From NCBI GenBank assembly GCA_019059635.1, contig JAGVRJ010000001.1:124001-188000 (forward strand): a DNA stretch of 64,000 nucleotides. The letters are read 5' to 3'. The first letter of the stretch is position 1; each line of letters opens with the position of its first letter. The notes under the pieces were generated by a model. That model did no database searches. It was not told where the DNA came from and saw only the letters and a program-made list of their open reading frames with translations. Origin of the DNA: Proales similis (taxonomy: Eukaryota; Rotifera; Eurotatoria; Ploima; Proalidae). The position numbers and the translations under genes were made by a program. Shown here piece after piece: positions 22,992 through 32,424 of the stretch.

Positions 22992-24413
22992 ATGAGGAAA
23001 ATTTACTCGGCTTCAATTTTCTTTTGCGGTGCCCTAGTGTTCCTCTACGCCCAGCTTCCGCCAAGCTCATTAAGTAATAATGATTTCACTATGGATTCAA
23101 AAGGACCACACGAAAAAAACGTGCCCGAATACATGAAACAGGTCGACTGCCAGGCCCTTTTCGAGCGTGACCACGAAGCTATCCGTCACGCAGAGCAAGT
23201 GCGCGACAGACTGGTCGAGCAGAACGCCACTCATGTTCCGCTCGAGACCTTCCTCCAAGTGAAACACAAGTGCGACCTGTTCAAGAGACAAGCCGGCTAC
23301 GGCCGCTTGCCGGTCACCGACTTTGAGCTGCAGTTCCCGTTCGCCTTCTCCATCATGTTCAACCTGGACGTAGCCCAGCTCGAGCGGCTTCTCCGCCTCA
23401 TCTGGCGCCAGCACAACACCTACTGCATTCACGTCGACGTCAAGGTACAGCCCGAGGTGTATGCCGCAGTGCAGGCGATCGTCTCTTGCTTCGACAACGT
23501 GTTCTTGGCCACCAAGCGAGAGGATGTGATTTGGGGCGGGTTCACTCTGCTGCAGGCCGATCTCAACTGCATGTGGGATCTGCTCAACATCCACAACGAG
23601 ACCCATCTGCGACTTCATCGCGAGTCGTTCGAGGGCAAGCGGTTCAATCAGCTGCAGTGGAAGTATGTGCTGAACGTGCCGGCGACCGAGATGCCCCTGA
23701 AGACGAATCTGGAAATGGCGAAGGTCATGCGCATGTTCAATGGAGGCAGTGATGTCTCCGTAGACTGGAACTTTGATACTAAATCCAGATATTTGACAAG
23801 AGTTTCATATTACAATGACGATAATGGTCAACTCAAAATGAATTGGGATTCAGAGGAGCCCAATGACCCGCCGCCTTTCAATCTGACCATTTTCAAAGGA
23901 TATACGAATGGAATATTCAGTCAACCGCTGGTTCATTACACTTTCCATGATCACAGGGTTCAGGAATTTTACTCCTGGGTTAGGAGAATGAGACATCCTG
24001 ATGAGTCGTGAGTTTCTTTCAAACTTTCTTCTATTAGTTCTTAATGGCCATTCGGTTCTAGCTTCTGGCAGACAGTTTTGTTGAACCCGGTTCTGGAAGC
24101 GCCAGGGCAGTACAGAAATACGAGCTCGCCTGAGAGCAACTTCTTTCGCCGATTCTCCTTGTGGGCAGAATGCAATGGGCAAAATAGGAACGCAATCTGC
24201 ATTCCTACCATCAAAGACATGCCTTTCTTCGCCGAGCGACCCCATTTCTTCATCAACAAGCTGCTGCTCAGCTACGACCCGGTCACCTTTGGCTGCTTTG
24301 AGCAGCTCTATGAGAATCGCACTCGTGGTCAAATGCCTGTCAGCATGGACACTTACTGCAAGATGATTGTTCCTCGCTTCGACAATTCCCTTTGCGGATT
24401 AAATTTTCCGTAA
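22992..24413 (+). CDS. Core-2/I-branching beta-1,6-N-acetylglucosaminyltransferase family (GT14), copy 1
   Basis: Two exons (22992-24007 and 24062-24413, intron 54 bp) encode 455 residues. It is a Golgi type II membrane protein: short N-terminus, signal anchor (IYSASIFFCGALVFLYA), stem, then the GT14 catalytic domain. Family motifs are CQALFERD, IRHAEQVR, FPFAFSIMFNLDVAQLERLL, YCIHVDVK, FLATKREDVIWGG, QADLNCMWDLL and the acceptor-region WKYVLNVPATEMPLKTNLEM. These enzymes add branching GlcNAc to O-glycans or lactosamine chains. The start at 22992 is preferred over the in-frame ATG at 22968 because its context matches copy 2. Bases about 23140-23755 are nearly identical to copies 2 and 4. Confidence 0.9.
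23140..23755 (+). repeat. GT14 near-identical core block, copy 1 (partners about 28139-28754 and 40129-40743)
   Basis: About 615 bp that differ at only a few sites among the three full-length GT14 genes, flanked on both sides by sequence that is hard to align at the DNA level. The block is visibly richer in G and C than its flanks. It encodes the first two-thirds of the catalytic domain. Best read as a gene-conversion tract shared by dispersed paralogues. Confidence 0.85.
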
Positions 24414-24564
24414 TAAATTGTGATTTGCCTTGAATTATGACGTTCATGTGAGGCAATGCGAGCTGATTACCGACAAGCTTCGATTTATTTCACATGCCTG
24501 AGTGTTTGGAATGCTTGAGCATAGAGTAATTGAGTCAATCTGAAAGAGGACGGGCGGGGAGAAT

Positions 24565-27500
24565 CTAGAGGAAAAGGTATCGTCTGCCGAGCGCGGACTC
24601 TGAATGGCTGGTTCTCTCGAACTCGCCCTTGAGATCTATGGGTAATAGCTGCCTGGTCTGATTGCTGCTGGAAACAGTGTAGTTCAATATGCCGGTTGAG
24701 ACGCTGCTCGGGAAAAACACGCGCGGACTGTAGCCGGTCGGATGCATGTGCTGGGCGCGATTCAAACTGCGACAGTCCCTCACTGGCTCTACTTGCTTGT
24801 TGATCCCGTACGTGTTCGTAGTGCCCATCTCGAAGGCTGCCTTTGATACAAACAGAACTGAGCATGCGCTTGCGCTCTTGCCCATCAGACCACTGAACGC
24901 CGCATGTTTACGATGGAGAGCGTCTCCACCTTGCTTTCGGCTGTTGAATATCAGCTCACCGCCTTTGATTATACCGCATGGCTTAACAGCAAAAAACTCT
25001 GGCTGCCAAAGAACTAGATCGGCCATTTTGCCCGGTTCTATTGAACCAATGGCGTGTGAGCATCCGGCAACCGCGGCCGGGTTTATGGTACACTTGGCCA
25101 AGTATCTCTTTACTCGTTCATTATCTGTCGAAGTCGAGCTACTGGTGAAGCGCATTTTCTTCATTTGATCTGCCGTCTTGATCGCTTTTCGAATCAAATC
25201 CATGTCTAGATTGGCCTGAAGAACCGCTCTTGCGTCAAGTATTTCGCCAAGTTTCTGATTAGCTGTCTACCTTTTGTTCGGAGGCAAATGACGAAGTGGT
25301 CAGAACGCTCACTATGCCCAGCTCGTGAAGGTACTTTTCAATGTAGGCAGACTGAGCAAGACTGGCTGAAGATGAACAAATTAGATTGGGCTGAGTCAAC
25401 AGCTCTTGGAAGAAGCTGGACGAGATAAGACGCGGATGCAAGGGGATGCAGGCCACTTTGGTCTTGATTAGACTCTGCAGTTCACTCGAGAAAGAGGCGC
25501 ATGTCTCATGCGATGTGTCCATGTCGATCACCGCCTATCGGTGAACCGTCACTCTTAGAGACTAAATGTTGACTCGCAATACAATCGCTTACCATGACGT
25601 CATGGAAATCAGCAACACGAAGGCAAGAATCTATAGAAGCTGGTGAGACTCCGTACGCTTCGCTGAGTCTTAGCCTTCAATTAAACAGGTCGAAAAATTG
25701 AACGATTCAAGTTATAAACAGCCGCTAGGTTGGTTACCCGGCTGCTCCGGCAACGAGCTGATCTTCAACCTCTTTGGGCATTTCAAACGAGGCCGCTCCA
25801 GGCGAATGACTTGATGAGCTGTTTGCTTTGGCATAGAATCCGAAGTTGATTGGAATGTGGTCTGTGGCTTGGATCATGTATTTGAGATGGTTCGGTCCAG
25901 AAGAGCAGTCAGAGGATATGGAGTATCCGCCGCCGCCTCCGAACATGCTCGTCACTCCCGACAGTAGGGCGTTCTCCAGCATCTCTCGGGAGCCGTCCAC
26001 ATAGGTGCCCAAGTCAATAGCACCGGGCGTGCAAATTAGACCTTCGCCGTTGATCACCTCGGTGCCGACGCCCACCACAAGATCGGGAGTAATGTTCATG
26101 GTGTGTGGATTGCCGGCCTTGCCTACACCCTGAATGATGCCATCTCTGATGCCAATGTCGGCTTTGATCACCCCGACCAGGCTGTCGATTATAACCACAT
26201 TGGCGATGACCGTATCCAAAGCCACATCGTTACGCACGCCCCAGGTAACTGCCATTCCTTCTCTTGACGACTATGGCTCGTATTAGCCGACGTTTCGAAA
26301 GCAATTCTCATGAGTTTTCATTTGTTACTTTTCCCACTCCGATGGTCAACTCTTCGCCGTAGAGTAAGAAATCGCGTTCAACTTCGACAACAAGGCTAGT
26401 GTCACCGAGCAATATCTGAAAATCGTCGAGATTGCTACTCGGTCGATTGTAATCGGTAATTAAAAATTTTGAATTTACCGTGTCTCCTTTGGTCGGGCCG
26501 TATCGTTGAGCGTAGATTTCTCGCGGCATCCGACTCAGCTCGATGAGCTGCTCTCTGGCCTCCCTACTCAAGTTCAACTCGTCTTGCTGTTTGTTGAGGA
26601 AGCTCTTTCGGCCCAATTTTCTCAGCACTCGTTTGAGACTGTCGTCAGCAACCGCTCCGTCCGCAAGCTGATTACCTCCTCTGATCACCCTAGTCGGACG
26701 GCGAGAAGGTTAATTGTAAAATATCGAGCTGATGCGTGCTGTGAACAAAGTGTCAACCTACCGAGTTCCCGCAATTGGAACAATTGGAATGACTTTGCTC
26801 GCCTTGGCCTCGATCTCAATGCTGTCTCCCGAAGGGATGTTCTTTAAATAATTATTTAGAAATTCTTAAATGAGAGAAACTTGATGTTAGACTAACCGGA
26901 CGCATTCCAAACGAAAGTGATCTGTCAAACTCGAGAGATTTGCAAGCTTCAATTAAATTGAAATGACTGCCCAAACGGACCGATTGACTGCCAGTGTTGG
27001 TGATGTGAAGAAATTTCGACTCTCCTCGACTGGTGTTCAAATGGACCATCGTGCCAATCTGTCCACTCATATTGTGCGCCTCAGAGCCGACCTCTTGAAC
27101 GTCGTCGCTAATTTCACCTTCGTCGAGAGCTTCAACAAGCGGCGCCTCGCTGGTCACTATTCGGCCGGGAATCAGGGCCTCTTGGTTGGCAGGGAATAGC
27201 GATTTGTCAGGAATGGGTAAGAAACTTCCGTGAAGAAGAAGCTCGAGGTCTCCGTCTTCGCTAGTGATCGGATCTTCGACGCACACCGATTCGGTTCCGT
27301 CGCTAAATTCTACGGTAAGACTCAGCTCGACGAAAAGCTTGTCCACACCCGGCATTACCAGACGCCTGCCAAGCATCCGTTTGGCTCTTTCAATAACCAT
27401 ATCTGACCTGAGCCCTTCTCGGGCCATTTCGTATATCTGAATGAGGCCAAAGAGCTAAACAATCGAATTCAATGGCCGAATAGACAAACAGGAACCGACC

Positions 27501-27625
27501 TGGCTGGTGAGAAGGGCGACACTTTCGATATAATTGAGCTTTATACCCCGAGCAAGGCGGCGTTGGGCTAGAAAGCCCGCCGAGTGAGCAAGCAGGCGTT
27601 GAATTTCAACTTCATTTAATTTCAT
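24565..27625 (-). CDS. Urease-like protein, gamma-beta-alpha fusion, catalytic site lost (pseudoenzyme)
   Basis: Nine exons (27625-27500, 27454-26897, 26841-26762, 26689-26479, 26415-26329, 26270-25738, 25674-25593, 25534-25271, 25215-24565) join in frame to 863 residues, the size of a plant-type urease (840). The gamma part ([19 protein letters not shown]), beta part ([23 protein letters not shown]) and alpha scaffold ([37 protein letters not shown]) are all there. Compared with jack-bean urease, the nickel ligands are gone: AIDCHVH reads AIDLGTY (His407 to Gly, His409 to Tyr), the carbamylated Lys490 is Arg534 in GLRLSEAYG, His519 is Asp563, His545 is not conserved, and Asp633 is Ser640. 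About 40 residues including the flap CHHLDR are missing. It cannot be an ordinary nickel urease; its role is unknown. Confidence 0.88.
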
Positions 27626-27991
27626 TTTTATTTTATCAATTTATTTAATTGGTCTTGCACTGCAACTTTCAACATTCACATGCGAACTATTTTCACTGAG
27701 AAAGAAAAGCGGTTAAAACTTGACAATACTGCTTATAAAGAAACTAGAATTAAATACGGGACAAATTAAATGGAGAATAGAAACAGAACGAAGAAAAGAG
27801 CAGAAAAGTAGGGGAACTTGTAACAGATGGCTAAACGGCATCGCAACTCGTAGACTGAATTTAATTTTAATAACAATTACAAAAGCAATTTAAATATACA
27901 CAGGTTGAAAAGGCCGGCTTAAAAACCATGCGATCTGACGACTGGAAGGCACCACTTATATGGAAGAAAAACATTAAAGTTCAAGTTGAAA
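27626..27991. promoter_or_regulatory. Divergent intergenic region, urease-like gene and GT14 copy 2
   Basis: 366 bp, AT-rich, lying between two genes reading outward, so it should serve as promoter for both. No TATA element in a good position stands out. Confidence 0.4.
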
Positions 27992-29423
27992 ATGAAGAGA
28001 ATATTTATTTATTCACTAATTCTAAGTAGTGTGCTGATGTTCCTTGTCGGCATTTTGTTGCCGAAGACAAACGATAATCAAGTGGTAATAAGGACAACCT
28101 TGGAACCAGAGAATGTTGGCATGTCCAGATACATGAAACAAGTCGACTGCCAGGCCCTGTTCGAGCGTGACCCAGGAGCTATCCGTCACGCAGAGCAAGT
28201 GCGCGACAGGCTGGTCGAGCAGAACGCCACTCATGTTCCGCTCGAGACCTTCCTCCAAGTGAAACACAACTGCGACCTGTTCAAGAGACAAGCCGGCTAC
28301 GGCCGCTTGCCGGTCACCGACTTTGAGCTGCAGTTCCCGTTCGCCTTCTCCATCATGTTCAACCTGGACGTAGCCCAGCTCGAGCGGCTTCTCCGCCTCA
28401 TCTGGCGCCAGCACAACACCTACTGCATTCACGTCGACGTCAAGGTACAGCCCGAGGTGTATGCCGCAGTGCAGGCGATCGTCTCTTGCTTCGACAACGT
28501 GTTCTTGGCCACCAAGCGAGAGGATGTGATTTGGGGCGGGTTCACTCTGCTGCAGGCCGATCTCAACTGCATGTGGGATCTGCTCAACATCCACAACGAG
28601 ACCCATCTGCGACTTCATCGCGAGTCGTTCGAGGGCAAGCGGTTCAATCAGCTGCAGTGGAAGTATGTGCTGAACGTGCCGGCGACCGAGATGCCCCTGA
28701 AGACGAACCTGGAAATGGCCAAGGTCATGCGCATGTTCAATGGAGGCAGTGATGTGTCGGTGAACAGGAAATTTTATATCAAATCCAGATATTTGAATAA
28801 AGTTGCATACTTCAATGATAACGATGGCCATCTCAAAATTAAAGCTACAGCGGAACTTAATGACCCGCCGCCTTTCAATCTGACCATTTTCAAAGGATAT
28901 TGCAACGGAGTATTTAGCCAAGCCCTTGTTCACCACGCTTTCTACGATCAAAAAGTTCAGAGGCTGTTGACCTGGATGAAAGGAATGTACATCCCTGACG
29001 AATCGTGAGTTTCAATCAATCTGTGTTTATATTTCCGTCGACAGTTTATTCATGATCTTTCATGTTCAAAGCTTCTGGCAAACCATTTTGTTGAATCCCG
29101 TGCTGGAAGCGCCAGAGCCGTACAGAAATACGAGCTCGCCTGAGAGCAACTTCTTTCGCCGGTTTTCATTGTGGTCACGCTGTAACGGGAAGAGAAGACA
29201 CGCAATCTGCATTCCAACAATCAAAGACATGCCTTTCTTCGCCGAGCGGCCCCATTTCTTCATCAACAAGCTGCTGCTCAGCTACGACCCGGTCACCTTT
29301 GGCTGCTTCGAGCAGCTCTACGAGAATCGCACTCGTGTGCAAATGCCAGTCAGCATGGACACCTACTGCAAGACGATTGTGCCTCGCTTCGACAATTCCC
29401 TTTGCGGATTAAATTTGCCGTAA
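27992..29423 (+). CDS. Core-2/I-branching N-acetylglucosaminyltransferase family (GT14), copy 2
   Basis: Two exons (27992-29004, 29072-29423) encode 454 residues with the same plan as copy 1: a signal anchor (IYSLILSSVLMFLVGIL), a diverged stem, the near-identical catalytic core (bases about 28139-28754), a diverged middle part after GGSDV, and a conserved C-terminal exon ending NSLCGLNLP. All GT14 motifs listed for copy 1 are present. The frame is open upstream without an ATG, so 27992 is the start. It lies immediately right of the urease-like gene, which separates it from copy 1. Substrate specificity cannot be told; variation sits in the stem and just after the conserved core. Confidence 0.9.
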
Positions 29424-29547
29424 TAAACTTAATAATGAAATCGGCGGATACGCTTCTCTATTCAGTGATTATTTGTGAGAAGTTATTCGATTCTATTCAA
29501 TCTTTTTCTTTTTTATTCTTTGAATCAAAAATAAGTTTAGGTCAATC

Positions 29548-30671
29548 TTAATTGTTTGTCACCTGACGGTTTCTTTTTGGCGCTTCTAGGCGCCTTTTAA
29601 ACACCAGCGGGTAGAGAACTGTCAATACTATTTTGCCTACTGCCAGCAGGAAGGTGATGATCAGAATGATCAAAGTGATTATGTTGTTTCTGGTCGGTGC
29701 AGGACTCTTCCAGTTCTTGGTGAGACTGCCAATGAGCGCCAGGTTTATCACAAACCAGGGTGTTAGAACAAACAAAAGAAATCGGGGCCAAATAATGTTC
29801 TCAACTAAGAAATAGGCCACAAACAGAGCGAGAATCGTGAAGAGGGCGATTGTCGCCGATGCGCTTTGTTCTAGTCCACACGAATAGGCGAGAAAGATGC
29901 TTGCATTGAGCACAGTGGCGATCGAGAGCCAAGCGAGGAAAAAGGCGATGCCGTTCTGGACAACAACTCTGTTAAGCCAAACGTCCACAGTGCTTTATAA
30001 CGGAATTTTTGAATTAATTTTTGAGGAAAAAAAGAAACCCGATGGAAAAAAGCAATACATACAGAGAGCGAGCAATCATTTCATCCTTGAGATAGAAGCC
30101 CTGCCGAATCGAGATGAAAAAGCAGACTTGAAGGGCAATGACTGATAGCACGATAAGCAGCAAGGCCCACTGAATGTAACGGTTGGACCATAAAAAGAGC
30201 CAAATGATTATGAAAAGGTTGTTGGTCATGAAAGCGATGAGCATTCCGTAATGGATGAACTCGTGCTCTCGATAGAGCAAGCAGCCGCTCGACGTTCGCC
30301 TGAACATGCAGACCAATGTGTAAATCAGCCATAGAGCCTTGTGAGTTTTATTTCGTTCAGTATGTGATTGGTAATCGGCACTTGGGCTACTCACTTGCCA
30401 CACAAATATACTTGTCCAGATGACAGAGAACACCCAGCCGTCGGGGGTGATGTCGATGTAGAAGAGGTCAGACACCTCGCCATTGGTTTCTGGAAACAGG
30501 TCTAAGAGACGATCAGTGAGCCAGTCGATCAAAGCGATGAAGCAAACATGAAGCGCAACCTGATGAAAACGAGTTTAAGATGTTGAAGCCTACAAAGGCG
30601 ACATAGACCAACACGGTGGCAAGGATGATTGCCACAATTGGCCAACTATGCTTGGTCTTGTCCGGCTCCAT
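29548..30671 (-). CDS. Multi-pass membrane protein, TspO/MBR-like
   Basis: Four exons (30671-30560, 30501-30395, 30337-30063, 29992-29548) join to 312 residues. A first membrane segment (WPIVAIILATVLVYVAFVGF) is followed by a luminal-type segment and then ITPDGWVFSVIWTSIFVWQALWLIY. That aromatic block resembles the TPAGW..F..IW....IW motif of TspO-related proteins. About seven to eight hydrophobic segments follow, with aromatic-rich loops, and a basic C-terminal tail. The family is widespread but poorly characterised, and the name TspO-like is a resemblance rather than a proven homology. It lies tail to tail with GT14 copy 2. Confidence 0.6.
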
Positions 30672-31129
30672 CTTTGCCCTAATTGCTTTTGAATTTTGTT
30701 TGATGATTGCTTTTTTTAAGTTCTGATTAGGACGCCATTTGCATTTGCTCTTCTGCTCTAGAACTTATTCGGCTCTGAACTGGTCGTTTGAGGACGAATC
30801 TAGAAAAGCAAACACTTGACACTAGTCTCGGGCCGACGTTCGAATAAAATTGCAATTGCATGAGCCTTTGATGATTTAAGCTATTATTGGATTGTAAATT
30901 AGGAATAGAAGCAGGCTAGTTGATTGTTTACCTTTGAACGCGTTTGAATGCGAAGAGACACAATTCCATTAGCACGAGTCATTATTACAAAGCGTTTTTT
31001 TTTGAAACTCGTTATTGTGTAAGACGTTTTATTCAAGCTAAGAAAGGGTTCAAATAGAATAAGAAATCGAATTAGATTCATTCTATTGTACCAATCTTTT
31101 TTAAATGACACCTTGTCTAGTAAAAAGAT
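30672..31129. other. Intergenic between TspO-like gene and GPCR 4
   Basis: 458 bp, AT-rich with a T8 run near 30990. Holds the presumed promoter of the leftward TspO-like gene and the 3' flank of GPCR 4. No gene supported. Confidence 0.4.
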
Positions 31130-32071
31130 TCAATTGACTATTTGGCGAATTTTCGACCAAAATACCGAATAAATGGTTAATAATGGAACAAAGCTCTCCA
31201 ACGAGTGATACATGATGGTGACCTTTACAATCAGTGATGGACTCACAGTCATCAGCGTGAAGTTGGATTCTAGAAAGTTGATCACTCCGTCGGCCACATA
31301 CACCAGACTTGTGAGCGCGACCAGAACGCTCAAAATGAACAGTTGAATCTCTTGTTTGGCCTTGGAGCGGAACGCAGTCTTGACAGTCGGTCGCATACAC
31401 TGACCTAGCTCGATTCGCCGGCAACTTTGAGTTTTGAAAACCTTTCTCCTGTTTGATTGGAGCCGCCTAATAATGTGAACGTAGATCAGAAGCATGAGCG
31501 CACACGGAGCTGATTGAAAGAGACCACTGGCCAAAGTCAAATAGATTACAGAAGTAGTCGTTGATTTGGCTCTGCCAGACGAGCACATAAATTGCGACGG
31601 ATGAAGGTCAAGTGAGAGTTTGAGGCCGACTGCTGCAGCAAAGGCAGCGAGCCACAGAGCCAGACACGGCAGCAGCAATCTAGACAGACGAGCGTTCCAC
31701 TTTTTGTGCAGATTTACGCGAAATACAGCTGTGTGGCGCAGAGCGGCCAGAAGAAGCAAAGACCAGGAACGCATCGAGCCCAGCGTTGTCCACAGAATCT
31801 CGCTTGCGAAGCAAAGCTTCTCATTGAGCCATTCGGAAGCAAATGCCGGCCTAAGTGAGCCGATGTAGGCGGCGGCGTGCAGACTCAGTAGGAAACCGAC
31901 AAAGTTGAGCTGGTGCAAATAGAGCAGGCTGCATCTACGCAATGCTCTTGTTAAAATGATCATAAGGAAGTAGACGACGTGCACAACTACGGACACGCTC
32001 CTCACTGCGTAGTCGATTTTAATTTCGACTCCTTCCAACACTAGGTCCCACTCTGCTCTAGTTTGATTCAT
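31130..32071 (-). CDS. GPCR-like seven-transmembrane protein, orphan
   Basis: Intronless, 313 residues. Seven hydrophobic segments can be traced: SVVVHVVYFLMIIL, NFVGFLLSLHAAAYIG, ILWTTLGSMRSWSLLLLAAL, LLLPCLALWLAAFAAAVGL, VIYLTLASGLFQSAPCALMLLIYV, LFILSVLVALTSLVYVADGV and VKVTIMYHSLESFVPLLTIY. The TM3 end reads LRHTAVF in place of DRY, and the start of TM7 lacks NPxxY. It is not close to the three GPCRs at 18-22 kb and belongs to a different, equally divergent rhodopsin-like group. The ligand and signalling partner are unknown. Confidence 0.7.
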   Translation of the reverse strand: MNQTRAEWDLVLEGVEIKIDYAVRSVSVVVHVVYFLMIILTRALRRCSLLYLHQLNFVGFLLSLHAAAYIGSLRPAFASEWLNEKLCFASEILWTTLGSMRSWSLLLLAALRHTAVFRVNLHKKWNARLSRLLLPCLALWLAAFAAAVGLKLSLDLHPSQFMCSSGRAKSTTTSVIYLTLASGLFQSAPCALMLLIYVHIIRRLQSNRRKVFKTQSCRRIELGQCMRPTVKTAFRSKAKQEIQLFILSVLVALTSLVYVADGVINFLESNFTLMTVSPSLIVKVTIMYHSLESFVPLLTIYSVFWSKIRQIVN

Positions 32072-32424
32072 TTATTTTTGGTCTACTCTTCGATTGGAAT
32101 TTTCAAAATTGAAAAACTGATTGCCGCTTAAACTGGGCATGCATGATCTTGTAGTCTTTAAATAGTGTTCAGACAATATGGCTTTTTTATGCTCACAATC
32201 AAATGCCAGCTCGACGCTGTGATGTAATGTTTTATTAAATTTCCCCCCTCAATTTAGCGGAATCAATATACTCTTTATACTCTATCTAATAATACTTCCG
32301 TTTTATTCATTCTCAAACAATTTGAACGCGCTTGCGGAAGATGCAAACACGTTTGCTCTTGGACAAAGTCGGCCGCAGAGAGCGGTTGGATTGTTCGCCA
32401 GGAAACGAGTCGCAGTCGAACGTT
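32072..32424. other. Intergenic between GPCR 4 and FICD
   Basis: 353 bp, AT-rich. It holds the GPCR 4 upstream region and the 3' flank of FICD. No gene supported. Confidence 0.4.

Noticed and set aside
23097-23618. Long antisense open frames repeated in every GT14 copy and in the GPCR block
   Set aside because: They mirror the conserved codons of the true genes; their repeated presence follows from the near-identical sense sequence.
25216-25270. A 16-nt ultra-short intron (25270-25255) in the urease-like gene, which would also restore the frame
   Set aside because: The acceptor at 25216-25217 gives a 55-bp intron in phase with a better pyrimidine tract, and matches the size of the other introns in the gene.
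26308-26478. Reading straight through the sequences at 26478-26416 and 26328-26308 as coding urease
   Set aside because: The family alignment (KGDT then ILLGDT; GVGK then the next block) requires both to be introns; the open frame is chance.
24565-27625. Recent horizontal transfer of urease from bacteria
   Set aside because: The single-chain gamma-beta-alpha order, eight typical short introns and ordinary base composition point to a long-resident eukaryotic-type gene.
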